A stretch of 39,452 nucleotides of DNA. It comes from an uncultured Lachnospiraceae bacterium (GTDB taxonomy: Bacteria; Bacillota; Clostridia; Lachnospirales; Lachnospiraceae). The stretch spans positions 1-39,452 of the forward strand of contig URPH01000026.1 of the NCBI GenBank assembly GCA_900549665.1, in the 5' to 3' direction. Position 1 is the stretch's first letter. Each line of letters starts with the position of its first letter. A program made the position numbers and the translations under genes. Under the pieces are notes generated by a model, which was given only the letters and a program-made list of their open reading frames with translations, was not told where the DNA came from and made no database searches. This document shows, piece by piece, positions 25,284-33,137 of the stretch.

Positions 25284-26435
25284 TTATGTTGTTCCTAATG
25301 TCACATCAAAAATCGTCCCACCGGACGGATTGGACCTAACTGTAATACTGCCATCATGCACTCTCACGATTTCACGAACCAGCGCAAGTCCAAGCCCTAC
25401 ACCGCCAAGCTCGCGGCTTCTGGATTTATCCACACGAAAGAAGGGTTCAAACACACGCTCCCTGAGTTCTTCCGGAATCCCGCTTCCCGTATCCTCTACT
25501 GACAGATAAACACTTTTTTCCCTCCGGTATGCAGTCACCTCTACCTGGCCTTCTGAATGATTGTATTTTATGGCATTCTCAACAAGATTGTATACCAGCC
25601 TGTATATAAGAATATCACTTCCAATCATGGTTATATCCTTACAGTTTCCAATAAGCTTTATATTTTTTTCCTGTGCAAGAGGCTCTAAATCCGCCAACAC
25701 CTCGTCAACAAGAGCACCAACTATAATTTTATCGTCTCTGCCTACCGTTTGAAGTTCACTCATATCGAGAAGCGTCTTTACCATTTTGGCGAGCCTGTCA
25801 TTTTGTTCCGTGACCATCTTTATCGTCTGCAAGGTATCAGCATCATTGTCCGGATGCCGGGTGGAATTGTATAAATCAAGCTGTACCTGCATTAAAGCTA
25901 ATGGTGTCCGAAGCTCATGTGCCGCGTTGGCCGTAAATTGTCTCTGTATCTCAAATGCATCCGAAAGACGCTCAAGCATCTTGTTATACGAAACACTAAG
26001 CTGATTCAGTTCCCTGACCTTATTTTCTTCTATCCGTGAAGCTGCAAGATTTTGTGCCTGTACCTCTTCGATCTTGTCTGAAAATTCTCTGATCGGTCTG
26101 AGTGCGCGCCCGCTCACAAAATATGTAGCCGCCCCGCCAAGAAGAGCCAGCAAAGCTGAAATTATCAAACTGTTTTTTTTGTAATCTGCCTTATTATTGT
26201 ACACCTGTATAGAAAAATCATTTGCAAACTCAGCCCACTTATCCTCCGGAATGCTGATATATATTTCATCCGAAATATCCCCGCTGTCATCTCCCCGGGC
26301 ATCAACTGTTTCCTGTAAGGAATCGATGTAATACACACCGTTTTGGTAGATAAGCATGGTGAGACATCCGCATATAACCGCAATATATAATGTAATGATA
26401 CAGGTCAGTCTCCACTGCAGCGACATTCTTTTCAT
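25284..26435 (-). CDS. Sensor histidine kinase (system 2)
   Basis: A 383-residue membrane sensor. Membrane helices are at about 9-30 and 89-108, enclosing a short extracellular loop of ~55 acidic residues. A HAMP-like linker (109-160) leads to phosphoacceptor His173 in ANAAHELRTPLALM, then the ATPase domain with LVENAIKYNH, DTGSGIPEE and GGVGLGLALV. The start codon overlaps the response regulator stop by ATGA. It is divergent to the CD1871A redox cassette, which is its most likely target. Confidence 0.92.
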   Translation of the reverse strand: MKRMSLQWRLTCIITLYIAVICGCLTMLIYQNGVYYIDSLQETVDARGDDSGDISDEIYISIPEDKWAEFANDFSIQVYNNKADYKKNSLIISALLALLGGAATYFVSGRALRPIREFSDKIEEVQAQNLAASRIEENKVRELNQLSVSYNKMLERLSDAFEIQRQFTANAAHELRTPLALMQVQLDLYNSTRHPDNDADTLQTIKMVTEQNDRLAKMVKTLLDMSELQTVGRDDKIIVGALVDEVLADLEPLAQEKNIKLIGNCKDITMIGSDILIYRLVYNLVENAIKYNHSEGQVEVTAYRREKSVYLSVEDTGSGIPEELRERVFEPFFRVDKSRSRELGGVGLGLALVREIVRVHDGSITVRSNPSGGTIFDVTLGTT

Positions 26436-27112
26436 CTGTCGGACTCCTCTCGTATTTTATATCCCTCTCCTACCTTGTTCAAAATCGGATCATATCCAAG
26501 CTCAGCCTTTAGCTTTTTTCTGAGAGAAGACATATGTACCCTGATGGCACCGCTAAAGCTGTCCGCAGTTGAATCCCAGACATGCTCCATCAATTCCTCC
26601 TGACTTACCGGCCTGCCCGGATTAAGAAGCAGATATTCCAGAATACCGTTTTCTTTTCTTGTCAGCGGTACCATTTTTCCTTTTGCATATGCCTCGCGTC
26701 TTATCGTATCAAACTTCATTTCTCCACTTTCAAGGCATACATCTTTTTGCACAAACTTTCTTCTTGTCAGGCTTCTGATACGTGCCTCAAGCTCCTGTAA
26801 ATGGAACGGTTTTTCCATATAATCATTTGCCCCTGCATCCAGTCCTTCAACCTTATCCGCGATCTGCCCTCTGGCAGACAATATAAGCACCTTTGTTTCC
26901 TCATTTTCCTGTCTGAGTGCTTTTAGAAGCTCCATTCCGTCCATCCCCGGCAGATTCAGATCCAGCACGATCAGATCATAATTCTCTGTCAGGATACATT
27001 CATAAGCCGCTTCTCCATCATAACAGGTATCCACCTCATATCCGGCATCATACAGTCTTTTTGCAACCATATCACATATTTGCTTCTCATCTTCAACGAT
27101 TAATATTCTCAA
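26432..27112 (-). CDS. OmpR-family response regulator (system 2)
   Basis: A 226-residue regulator: receiver domain with acidic VEDE, phosphoacceptor Asp51 in LDLNLPGMDG and Lys101 in EKPFH; a winged-helix domain (about 125-222) with LTRKENGILEYLLLNPGR and VGEGYKI. The 4-bp overlap with the kinase gene shows translational coupling. The promoter TTGATA-17-TAAAAT overlaps that of the divergent redox genes, so the regulator could affect both directions by binding there. Confidence 0.94.
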   Translation of the reverse strand: MRILIVEDEKQICDMVAKRLYDAGYEVDTCYDGEAAYECILTENYDLIVLDLNLPGMDGMELLKALRQENEETKVLILSARGQIADKVEGLDAGANDYMEKPFHLQELEARIRSLTRRKFVQKDVCLESGEMKFDTIRREAYAKGKMVPLTRKENGILEYLLLNPGRPVSQEELMEHVWDSTADSFSGAIRVHMSSLRKKLKAELGYDPILNKVGEGYKIREESDR

Positions 27113-27139
27113 AATTCTTTCACCTGTGTCTTAACATAA

Positions 27140-27168
27140 ATTTTACAACAGCTATTGTATAATATCAA
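27140..27168. promoter_or_regulatory. Overlapping divergent promoters of RR2 and the redox cassette
   Basis: Minus strand: TTGATA (27163-27168), 17 bp, TAAAAT (27140-27145) for RR2. Plus strand: TATAAT (27158-27163) for CD1871A, with no good -35, suggesting an activator. The plus -10 box overlaps the minus -35 box, so both polymerases can hardly bind together. Confidence 0.6.
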
Positions 27169-27214
27169 AGTCAGCCGGTCAATAAATACAACAAATGAAG
27201 GGAGCTGTAATATC

Positions 27215-27355
27215 TTGAAATACAAAAAAATATCTCAATTTGTTTTATTCATCACGGGAATAGCCATGATCAGCTACGGTGCGGTCAGAGGCGAAGCAGC
27301 CACCGTACTCGGTAAAGCAATAAAATTATGTCTGGAGTGTGTCGGAATTGGATAA
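27215..27355 (+). CDS. CD1871A-family CXXC mini-protein
   Basis: A 46-residue protein starting at TTG (27215), with AAGGGAG 10 nt upstream. It has a short basic head, one hydrophobic helix (about 7-22, LFITGIAMISYGAVRGE) and the C-terminal C-x-x-C motif in CLECVGIG. Size, hydrophobic helix, RGE turn and CLEC ending match the CD1871A family of Clostridia, whose function is unknown. Its 3' end overlaps the 4Fe-4S protein gene by 17 bp. The thiol pair beside a polyferredoxin and a TlpA-like protein suggests membrane redox chemistry. Confidence 0.8.
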   Translation: MKYKKISQFVLFITGIAMISYGAVRGEAATVLGKAIKLCLECVGIG

Positions 27356-28253
27356 AAAAAAGAAATTACGATCAAAGAAAACAGCCGGGATACGCGGATG
27401 GATACAGGCAGCCGCCACACTGCTTACCAATATCCATATCCCCAATTTATTTAAAGGTAAAATATATCAGGGCAATGCGAAAGCAGTATGTGTCCCGGGA
27501 TTAAACTGTTATTCCTGTCCTGCTGCAGCGGGAGCCTGTCCAATCGGAGCCTTTCAGGCGGTTGTAGGGTCATCCGGCTTCAAATTTTCATACTATGTAA
27601 CCGGTTTTTTCATTTTACTCGGTGTAACGCTCGGAAGATTTATATGTGGTTTTTTGTGTCCGTTCGGATGGTTTCAGGATTTACTTCATAAAATTCCCGG
27701 GGTAAAATTTTCCACAGCAAGGCTGAAGCCGCTAAGATATCTGAAATATATCATCCTTATTGTTTTTGTGATACTTCTGCCAATGCTTATAACGAACTCT
27801 GTAGGAATGGGCGATCCGTTCTTCTGTAAATATATTTGTCCACAGGGCGTTTTGGAAGGGGCGATACCACTTTCGCTCGGAAACACCGCCATAAGATCTG
27901 CGCTGGGAAAGCTTTTTTCTTTTAAATGCCTTATTTTGGTTATGGTTGTTATATTGAGTATTTTGTTTTACAGACCCTTCTGCAAATGGATCTGTCCCCT
28001 TGGAGCAATCTATTCATTATTTAATAAGGTCAGCTTTCTTGATATTAAAGTTGAAAACAGCAAATGTATCGGATGCAGCCAATGTTCAAAGGCATGTAAA
28101 ATGGATATTGATGTGTGCAAGACTCCAAATCATCCGGAATGCATACGATGCGGAGACTGTATAAAGGCTTGTCCCAAGGATGCAATCCACTACCGGTTTA
28201 TGGGTAAGGAATCAATCCGGTTACATCAAGTGAATGACAAAAATCATCTTTGA
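27339..28253 (+). CDS. 4Fe-4S binding membrane protein (NapH/polyferredoxin-like)
   Basis: A membrane iron-sulfur protein, 304 residues from a GTG start; a TTG three codons later with better ribosome binding site spacing is an alternative. Motifs: CVPGLNCYSCPAAAGACPIG near the N-terminus; membrane segments with FLCPFGWFQ, CKYICPQG and CKWICPLG, the NapH/NosR-type signature; and a C-terminal double ferredoxin domain (CIGCSQCSKAC and CIRCGDCIKACP). Such proteins pass electrons across the membrane. With the CXXC mini-protein and the downstream TlpA-like lipoprotein it could drive reduction of external disulfides. This is inference from context. Confidence 0.88.
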   Translation: MSELDKKKKLRSKKTAGIRGWIQAAATLLTNIHIPNLFKGKIYQGNAKAVCVPGLNCYSCPAAAGACPIGAFQAVVGSSGFKFSYYVTGFFILLGVTLGRFICGFLCPFGWFQDLLHKIPGVKFSTARLKPLRYLKYIILIVFVILLPMLITNSVGMGDPFFCKYICPQGVLEGAIPLSLGNTAIRSALGKLFSFKCLILVMVVILSILFYRPFCKWICPLGAIYSLFNKVSFLDIKVENSKCIGCSQCSKACKMDIDVCKTPNHPECIRCGDCIKACPKDAIHYRFMGKESIRLHQVNDKNHL

Positions 28254-28289
28254 CACTCACATCACTATATATTAAAGGAGACGTTATAT

Positions 28290-29147
28290 ATGAAAACAAA
28301 AAAAACATTTATTTCTATTTTCACACTCTGCATAGCCTTATTGCTTACGGCATGCAGCACAAAAGAAGCACCGGAGGCTTCCGATACCAAGCTGGATGAT
28401 CTATATCAGCAGGAGAACCAGCTTTTTGCAGATCATGACGATGAATGGAACAAGGTATTTGGCATGATGAATAAAAATACTGCTGATCCGAGTGGAAATT
28501 ACGCCGATTATCTGGCTGACACGATCGAATCAAACAAGACCTCTTTTACAGATGATGAATTGAAGATACTGGCTGATGATATTGAAACTATACGAAAAAT
28601 CGAGGAGCAGATCGCCGAAATCGAAACTGGAAATACGTCTTCAGACAATTCTGATCCGAAAAACGATTCCAAAGATGAATCTCCCTTTAAAAATTTTTCC
28701 GGTCAGGATTTTGATGGTAATTCTGTTGACGAAAGTCTGTTTTCCGAAAATGCAGTAACCGTCGTCAATTTCTGGTTCACCGGCTGCAAGCCTTGCGTTG
28801 CCGAGTTATCCAAGCTTAATGAATTAAATGATACTCTCCAGTCAATGGGAGGTGAGGTAATCGGAATCAACACAGAAACCTTCGACGGAAATGAAGCTGC
28901 TATTAAAGAAGCGGCAGCTATTCTTGAAAGCCAGAAAGCCGAATACCGCAATCTTTCTGTCAACTCTGCTTCCGATGCGGGAAAATATGCTTCCGGCATC
29001 ATGGCATTTCCTACTACAATACTGGTCGATAGAAATGGTAATATTGTGGGGGAACCCGTACTTGGAGGAATTGATAATCAGGACAATTATGATGCTTTGA
29101 TGGATCAGATCCAATCTGTAATCGACGCTGACAGTGCAAACAAATAA
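28290..29147 (+). CDS. TlpA-like thiol-disulfide lipoprotein
   Basis: A 285-residue predicted lipoprotein (lipobox LLTAC, Cys22). An acidic helical stretch (about 30-130) leads to a thioredoxin/redoxin domain (from ~133) with FWFTGCKPC (active Cys166 and Cys169) and the cis-proline loop in MAFPTTILVD. It is an extracellular disulfide reductase/oxidoreductase of the TlpA/ResA class. AAAGGAG lies 9 nt before the ATG. It is the last gene of the redox cassette. The acidic spacer between the anchor and the thioredoxin fold is longer than usual for ResA. Confidence 0.9.
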   Translation: MKTKKTFISIFTLCIALLLTACSTKEAPEASDTKLDDLYQQENQLFADHDDEWNKVFGMMNKNTADPSGNYADYLADTIESNKTSFTDDELKILADDIETIRKIEEQIAEIETGNTSSDNSDPKNDSKDESPFKNFSGQDFDGNSVDESLFSENAVTVVNFWFTGCKPCVAELSKLNELNDTLQSMGGEVIGINTETFDGNEAAIKEAAAILESQKAEYRNLSVNSASDAGKYASGIMAFPTTILVDRNGNIVGEPVLGGIDNQDNYDALMDQIQSVIDADSANK

Positions 29148-29158
29148 TTTATTTATCA

Positions 29159-29189
29159 GACTGCAGCTTTTAAAATAAAAGCTGCAGTC
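29159..29189. terminator. Shared convergent hairpin
   Basis: GACTGCAGCTTTT (29159-29171) and AAAAGCTGCAGTC (29177-29189) form a perfect 13-bp stem with a 5-nt loop. It follows the TlpA-like gene and overlaps the last codons of the convergent membrane protein gene. No T-run trails it on either side, so termination is likely but weaker than usual. Confidence 0.6.
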
Positions 29190-29850
29190 CCATTGCAATG
29201 ATCCACATATATGCACAGGTCTTTGGAATCATCAACAATCCAACCTTCGGTTTGGTTTTACTGAACAGAGTTACCGGAAGATAACAGCCAAAAGAAATAA
29301 TAATCGCTGCCACCATCCTTGTCATATGATATCCATTGGCATTTCCCGAAATCAGGTATAAAATAATGATCCCTATACCGGTAACGGCGAAGACTGCATT
29401 TCTTATAACAGATAATTTCATATTTCCTTCATCTTTACACCAGTTATTCTGGGGAAACAGACATATCACAATTCTGATAACCGCTGATATCCATATAACA
29501 GCTTCAAGTATTAACGGTGCCTTAAATTGCGGAAATGTAAATTTCCAGATATACAGCAAAATAATATAAAAAACTGTCATTGTCACAGAGGATACCTGTA
29601 ATCCTATTCCCAGCTGTCTCTTTATTTTATCATTAATTCCATATACAGCTCTTATAATTCTTGGCACCAGATGAAATGCATCACCTCCACAAAGTGTCAA
29701 TGTCAATATTCCATAAAGAACAAATAATATATTTCCCTGTGAAAACATAAAAAATAAAATTGCTGCAACCAGATCAAAAATCAAATACACTGCATCAAAT
29801 ACTGCCTCCATTATATCCGGAATCTGTGGTTTGTAATTGTTCTCTTTCAT
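29170..29850 (-). CDS. Multi-pass membrane protein of unknown function
   Basis: I do not recognise this 226-residue protein. It has about six or seven hydrophobic segments (from ~18 to the C-terminus) and a conserved-looking GGDAFHLVPRII stretch near residues 55-66 that could lie at a membrane boundary. There is no enzyme motif I can name. It lies 2 bp behind the second membrane protein gene, the end of an operon led by a MarR regulator, so the three are surely co-transcribed. The MarR link suggests a stress, efflux or membrane adaptation role, but that is only context. Confidence 0.7.
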   Translation of the reverse strand: MKENNYKPQIPDIMEAVFDAVYLIFDLVAAILFFMFSQGNILFVLYGILTLTLCGGDAFHLVPRIIRAVYGINDKIKRQLGIGLQVSSVTMTVFYIILLYIWKFTFPQFKAPLILEAVIWISAVIRIVICLFPQNNWCKDEGNMKLSVIRNAVFAVTGIGIIILYLISGNANGYHMTRMVAAIIISFGCYLPVTLFSKTKPKVGLLMIPKTCAYMWIIAMGLQLLF

Positions 29851-29852
29851 TA

Positions 29853-30293
29853 TTAATCCTGCTCCTTTTCAATCAATTTTCCATAAAACATATAATTTCC
29901 GGTAAAAATGACTCCCGCCGATGCCAAGGCCAGTCCCAGTCCGGAATAAAAAAATGCAATAAATATCTCCGGAAATATCCCGGCTGCGCGGAAACCGATT
30001 CCGCCACTCATCATACAGGTCATAATCAGATATGCTTTTAAATCAAAGAAATGCCAAAACGGACGGTAATCCTCATATCCCAGAATTCGTTCTGTATGTT
30101 TTTGACTCATCTTAAAAAACATTAAGCCAAAAAGCAGAAACACAAGCATTGACATCAAATATAAATACCATTTTCTTTCGATGTTCAGGTAGGATATCAC
30201 ACCCAGTCTTGCGACATTAAATCCTGCTATCATCCAAACAATACCTGCAATCAGCAGCAGTGTTTTTTTCTTAACACAAAACCTTGTTTTCAC
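29853..30293 (-). CDS. Small four-helix membrane protein of unknown function
   Basis: A 146-residue protein with about four hydrophobic segments (10-30, 42-61, 86-105, 108-130). Between the second and third is a polar YEDYRPFWHFFD loop. There is no known motif. It overlaps the MarR gene by 23 bp and precedes the larger membrane protein gene by 2 bp. It may form a complex with it. Product unknown. Confidence 0.7.
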   Translation of the reverse strand: MKTRFCVKKKTLLLIAGIVWMIAGFNVARLGVISYLNIERKWYLYLMSMLVFLLFGLMFFKMSQKHTERILGYEDYRPFWHFFDLKAYLIMTCMMSGGIGFRAAGIFPEIFIAFFYSGLGLALASAGVIFTGNYMFYGKLIEKEQD

Positions 30294-30732
30294 TTGCTTT
30301 CTCCTTATACTCTTTTAAATGTTCCTCCGCATTATTACAGATCTTGTCAAAGACCTTGATACACATATGCATTTCTTCTTCTGTCAATCCGCTTAAAACT
30401 GTTTGCGCAAACTGTTTTTGGGCGTTGATCCCGGCCTCTACAATTGACTCTGCCTTATCCAGCAAAACAATCTCAATATGCTTTTTATTATCTTTACTTT
30501 GTATTCTTTCAACCAATCCTTTGTTTTCCAGATTTTTCAACGAAGTGGAAACATGGGACTTGGTAGATTTTCTGATTCTAACTATTTCTGCAGCGGTATT
30601 ATGCCGCGGATTATTATGAAGAAACATGAGTATATCATATTCCATCTGTGTCAGCCCGTATTGGTCACATACCTCGCCGGAAAGCAATTCATAATAGCTT
30701 GTAATTGTTTTATGCTTATCCCAGAAATACAT
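30271..30732 (-). CDS. MarR-family regulator of the membrane-protein operon
   Basis: A 153-residue winged-helix protein: LTQMEYDILMFLHNNPRH, then the recognition helix area RIRKSTKSHVSTSLKNLENK (about 53-72) and wing ERIQSKDNKKHIEIVLL. It resembles MarR proteins that autoregulate an operon with transporters or membrane proteins. It is the first gene of the operon, from a consensus promoter with an inverted repeat directly after the -10 box. AAGGAGA supports the start. Confidence 0.9.
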   Translation of the reverse strand: MYFWDKHKTITSYYELLSGEVCDQYGLTQMEYDILMFLHNNPRHNTAAEIVRIRKSTKSHVSTSLKNLENKGLVERIQSKDNKKHIEIVLLDKAESIVEAGINAQKQFAQTVLSGLTEEEMHMCIKVFDKICNNAEEHLKEYKEKASENKVLC

Positions 30733-30748
30733 CTCTGTCTCCTTAATG

Positions 30749-30792
30749 GTTCTTTTTAGAACGATTATAGATTAATGCTTCTGCTCTGTCAA
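30749..30792 (-). promoter_or_regulatory. Consensus promoter with downstream operator for the MarR operon
   Basis: TTGACA (30787-30792), 17 bp, TATAAT (30764-30769) on the minus strand is a full consensus match. GTTCTttttAGAAC (30749-30762) follows at the start site, the expected place for a repressor. The same GTTCT/AGAAC arms appear in the hairpin at 30801-30828. Confidence 0.75.
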
Positions 30793-30794
30793 TA

Positions 30795-30828
30795 TAAAAA
30801 AACAGTGTTCTGATTTTAGAACACTGTT
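30795..30828 (-). terminator. Terminator of the degV-tetR transcript
   Basis: AACAGTGTTCT (30801-30811) pairs with AGAACACTGTT (30818-30828) around a 6-nt loop. On the minus strand the stem is followed by Ts that reach the -35 box of the next promoter. It begins 2 bp after the tetR stop codon. Confidence 0.88.
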
Positions 30829-30829
30829 A

Positions 30830-31408
30830 CTAAGGTATCTGATTTTTATTTTTCTCTTCCTCTATTTGCGCAATCAACGCTTTTATCGTGGCCTGATAGG
30901 AAACAGACAATCTGTAAATCAATTTCTCCTGTTTTTCCATCATGCCCCTCTGCATCCATCGAAGAATACTTCCGATCATGGAATTGCTGTAAAAATCAAC
31001 TATAAACTGAATATCTTCTGCTGAAAGTTTTTTTCCTTCAACCTCTTTCAACACATATTTTTCCATATAATTCTCGGTAATATCATATAAATACTTCAAA
31101 ATCAAATCCCTGTTTTTAGAATTATAGAGATGATATACCGCTTTCTTATATTCAAGTATCAGATGATATTTTTTTAAACAATCCTCATAAAAAGAGTGAT
31201 TTTCCTGTTTCTCTTTTAAGGATTTCTCTGTTTCGGTTCTGAGTAGTTCCTCAAGCACCTGATATATATCACTGTAATAATAATAAAAGGTATTTCTGTT
31301 GATTTCACACATTTCACAGATATCCTTTACAGTAATTTTATCAATTGATTTTTCCTGAAGCAATTTAAGCATACTGTACATGATTGCCTGTCGTGTAAAT
31401 TTTGACAT
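30830..31408 (-). CDS. TetR-family transcriptional regulator
   Basis: A 192-residue regulator. The N-terminal helix-turn-helix (about 10-50) contains ITVKDICEMCEINRNTFYYY; the C-terminal helical domain resembles the TetR group related to DhaS. The ATG at 31406-31408 with GGAG 7 nt upstream is preferred over one seven codons earlier. It lies 27 bp behind degV and is probably co-transcribed. The ligand is unknown. A palindrome upstream of degV is a candidate binding site. Confidence 0.88.
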   Translation of the reverse strand: MSKFTRQAIMYSMLKLLQEKSIDKITVKDICEMCEINRNTFYYYYSDIYQVLEELLRTETEKSLKEKQENHSFYEDCLKKYHLILEYKKAVYHLYNSKNRDLILKYLYDITENYMEKYVLKEVEGKKLSAEDIQFIVDFYSNSMIGSILRWMQRGMMEKQEKLIYRLSVSYQATIKALIAQIEEEKNKNQIP

Positions 31409-31435
31409 ACTATCACTCCACTCTGTCAAACATCA

Positions 31436-32323
31436 TTAATCAACCCTCTTCTTCCCCCAAAAGAATATAGATACTGTTCCGGGACCGGTGTGACTGCCAA
31501 TCGTAGTTCCAATATTGTTAATTTCCACTTTGCCGTTCAATTTTGGAAATCTCTCCTCGATCTGCCGGGCAACCTCTTTTGCATCCTCCATGCAGTCGGA
31601 CTGACACATATAACATTTTCCGGAATAATCCAGACCATCATCGGCAAGCTCTTCCATCTTATCAACAGTGGCTTTGAACACCTTTTTTTTCGTTCTGATT
31701 TTATATCGTGGAATTAATCTTCCCAGATAATCCATATTCAGAAGCGGACAGATATTAAGCATCTGACCAACCGCTCCGGCTGTCTTTGAAATTCTTCCGC
31801 CTTTTATATAAAAGGAAAGATCTGTAGAGAAAAACCAGTGATGCATCCGTAGTTTATTGGTTTCTACCCACTTATATAATTCATCAATTGTCATTCCCTG
31901 ATCCCGTAATCCGGCCATTGTATCCATGATCAGTCCATATCCGGATGAAGCTCCAAGGGAATCAACAATATATATCTTTCGATCCGGAAATTCCTCCATC
32001 AACACTTCTTTAGCAATGTTAGCGGAATTAATGACTCCTGTGATCCCTGAAGAAAGACATACATGCAGAATATCAAGTCCCTGCTCCAGAAAGGATCTGA
32101 AATATCCTATAAATTCATCTGTATTAATCTGTGATGTTTTTGTTTCTGCACCTGCAGCCATTCTTGCATAAAACTCATCAAATGACATGCTCTGTCCCAA
32201 ATCATCCAGATAAGCGACGCCATCTAATTCATAGTGAAAACAAATATATTTTACATCAATTGCTTCAAAATGCTCTTTGGAAAGATCGGCTGTAGAACAA
32301 CAACTAAGTACATAATTACCCAT
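31436..32323 (-). CDS. DegV family fatty acid-binding protein
   Basis: A 295-residue protein of the DegV/FakB family. FakB members bind a fatty acid and present it to the FakA kinase for entry into phospholipid synthesis. Seen here are SCCSTADLS at the N-terminus, LSSGITGVINSAN in the middle and YIVDSLGASSGYG, all typical of the lipid-binding fold. The ATG with GGGAG 8 nt upstream (32321-32323) is chosen; the frame is open 31 codons further without support. FakA is not in the window. It is followed by tetR in the same transcript. Confidence 0.9.
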   Translation of the reverse strand: MGNYVLSCCSTADLSKEHFEAIDVKYICFHYELDGVAYLDDLGQSMSFDEFYARMAAGAETKTSQINTDEFIGYFRSFLEQGLDILHVCLSSGITGVINSANIAKEVLMEEFPDRKIYIVDSLGASSGYGLIMDTMAGLRDQGMTIDELYKWVETNKLRMHHWFFSTDLSFYIKGGRISKTAGAVGQMLNICPLLNMDYLGRLIPRYKIRTKKKVFKATVDKMEELADDGLDYSGKCYMCQSDCMEDAKEVARQIEERFPKLNGKVEINNIGTTIGSHTGPGTVSIFFWGKKRVD

Positions 32324-32380
32324 TTTATTTTCTCCCAACAAAGTATTACGTAGATTTATGTCATGCGATATAATCTCACT

Positions 32381-32395
32381 GTTACATATTGTAAC
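32381..32395. promoter_or_regulatory. Candidate TetR operator upstream of degV
   Basis: GTTACAtatTGTAAC is a perfect 6+3+6 palindrome 58 bp before the degV start, where the -35 region would lie (a TTATAT-like -10 follows on the minus strand). The tetR gene in the same operon suggests autoregulation. Inference. Confidence 0.45.
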
Positions 32396-32504
32396 ATTCA
32401 ACAATTTGTTTTTCAATCGTTATTCACTGCTGAAAAGAATGCATTGTCTCTGCCATTCTTCCGTTAATATAAGATATTCCCTTTTTTTCATAAACATCTT
32501 AGCG

Positions 32505-32537
32505 AAAAAAAACACTCGGGATATCACTCCCAGGTGT
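32505..32537 (-). terminator. Terminator downstream of yqeY
   Basis: ACAC-x2-GGG (32512-32520) pairs with CCC-x2-GTGT (32529-32537). On the minus strand it is followed by eight Ts. It lies about 70 bp after the yqeY stop. Confidence 0.75.
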
Positions 32538-32606
32538 CTTTCTGACTTTTTATTCCGCTATGGGCCGATCATCCGGTCTGATTTTCCGGTTAAATCACGG
32601 TCCTAT

Positions 32607-33053
32607 TTATGCCATAAATTCTCCAACCAGTTTATTAACAACGGCTCCTTCTGCCTTGCCCTTTACCTTGGGCATCAGTTCTTTCATGATCCTGCCTTTA
32701 TCCTTGGGAGTAGCTTTTTCAATGCCAAGGTCATTTAATACACCCTGAATGATTTCCCTGACTGCATCCTCTGAAAGATCAGCAGGAACAAATGCCTGAT
32801 ATACGGCAAGACGTTTTTCACACTGCTCTTTGATATCCGTTCTGTCTGCAGGTGCCGACTCCAGAGTTTCTCTGGTCTGACGAATCTCTTTTTTGATAAC
32901 CTCGTTTTCTTCATCTTCCGTAAGGTCTTCTCTCTTATCAATCGCTTTATTCTTTAAAGCGCTTAATAACATGGAAAGAGAATCTTTTCTTTCTTTGTCC
33001 TTTTCCTTCATTGCTTTGACCATTTCAGCCCTGATTTCATCAATTTTACTCAT
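32607..33053 (-). CDS. yqeY: GatB/YqeY domain protein
   Basis: A 148-residue YqeY protein. It matches the GatB tail-like domain that binds tRNA in amidotransferases: a helical N-terminal half (MSKIDEIRAEMVKAMKEKDK split at the start) and a C-terminal half with DLGIEKATPKDKGRIMKEL and a VNKLVGEF ending. The function of stand-alone YqeY is not settled. AAGGAAGA lies upstream of the start. It is the last gene of a possible holA transcript and is followed by a terminator. Confidence 0.92.
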   Translation of the reverse strand: MSKIDEIRAEMVKAMKEKDKERKDSLSMLLSALKNKAIDKREDLTEDEENEVIKKEIRQTRETLESAPADRTDIKEQCEKRLAVYQAFVPADLSEDAVREIIQGVLNDLGIEKATPKDKGRIMKELMPKVKGKAEGAVVNKLVGEFMA

Positions 33054-33137
33054 GATATCTTCCTTCTTTCCTTCATTCAGATCCGGCTCTTTGCCACAAG
33101 ACCTGTATATATTGAACAGATTTTTCCATCACCGGTA

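Noticed and set aside
25284..27112. Antibiotic resistance regulatory system (VanRS-like)
   Set aside because: The kinase and regulator are generic OmpR-type; no resistance genes adjoin them.
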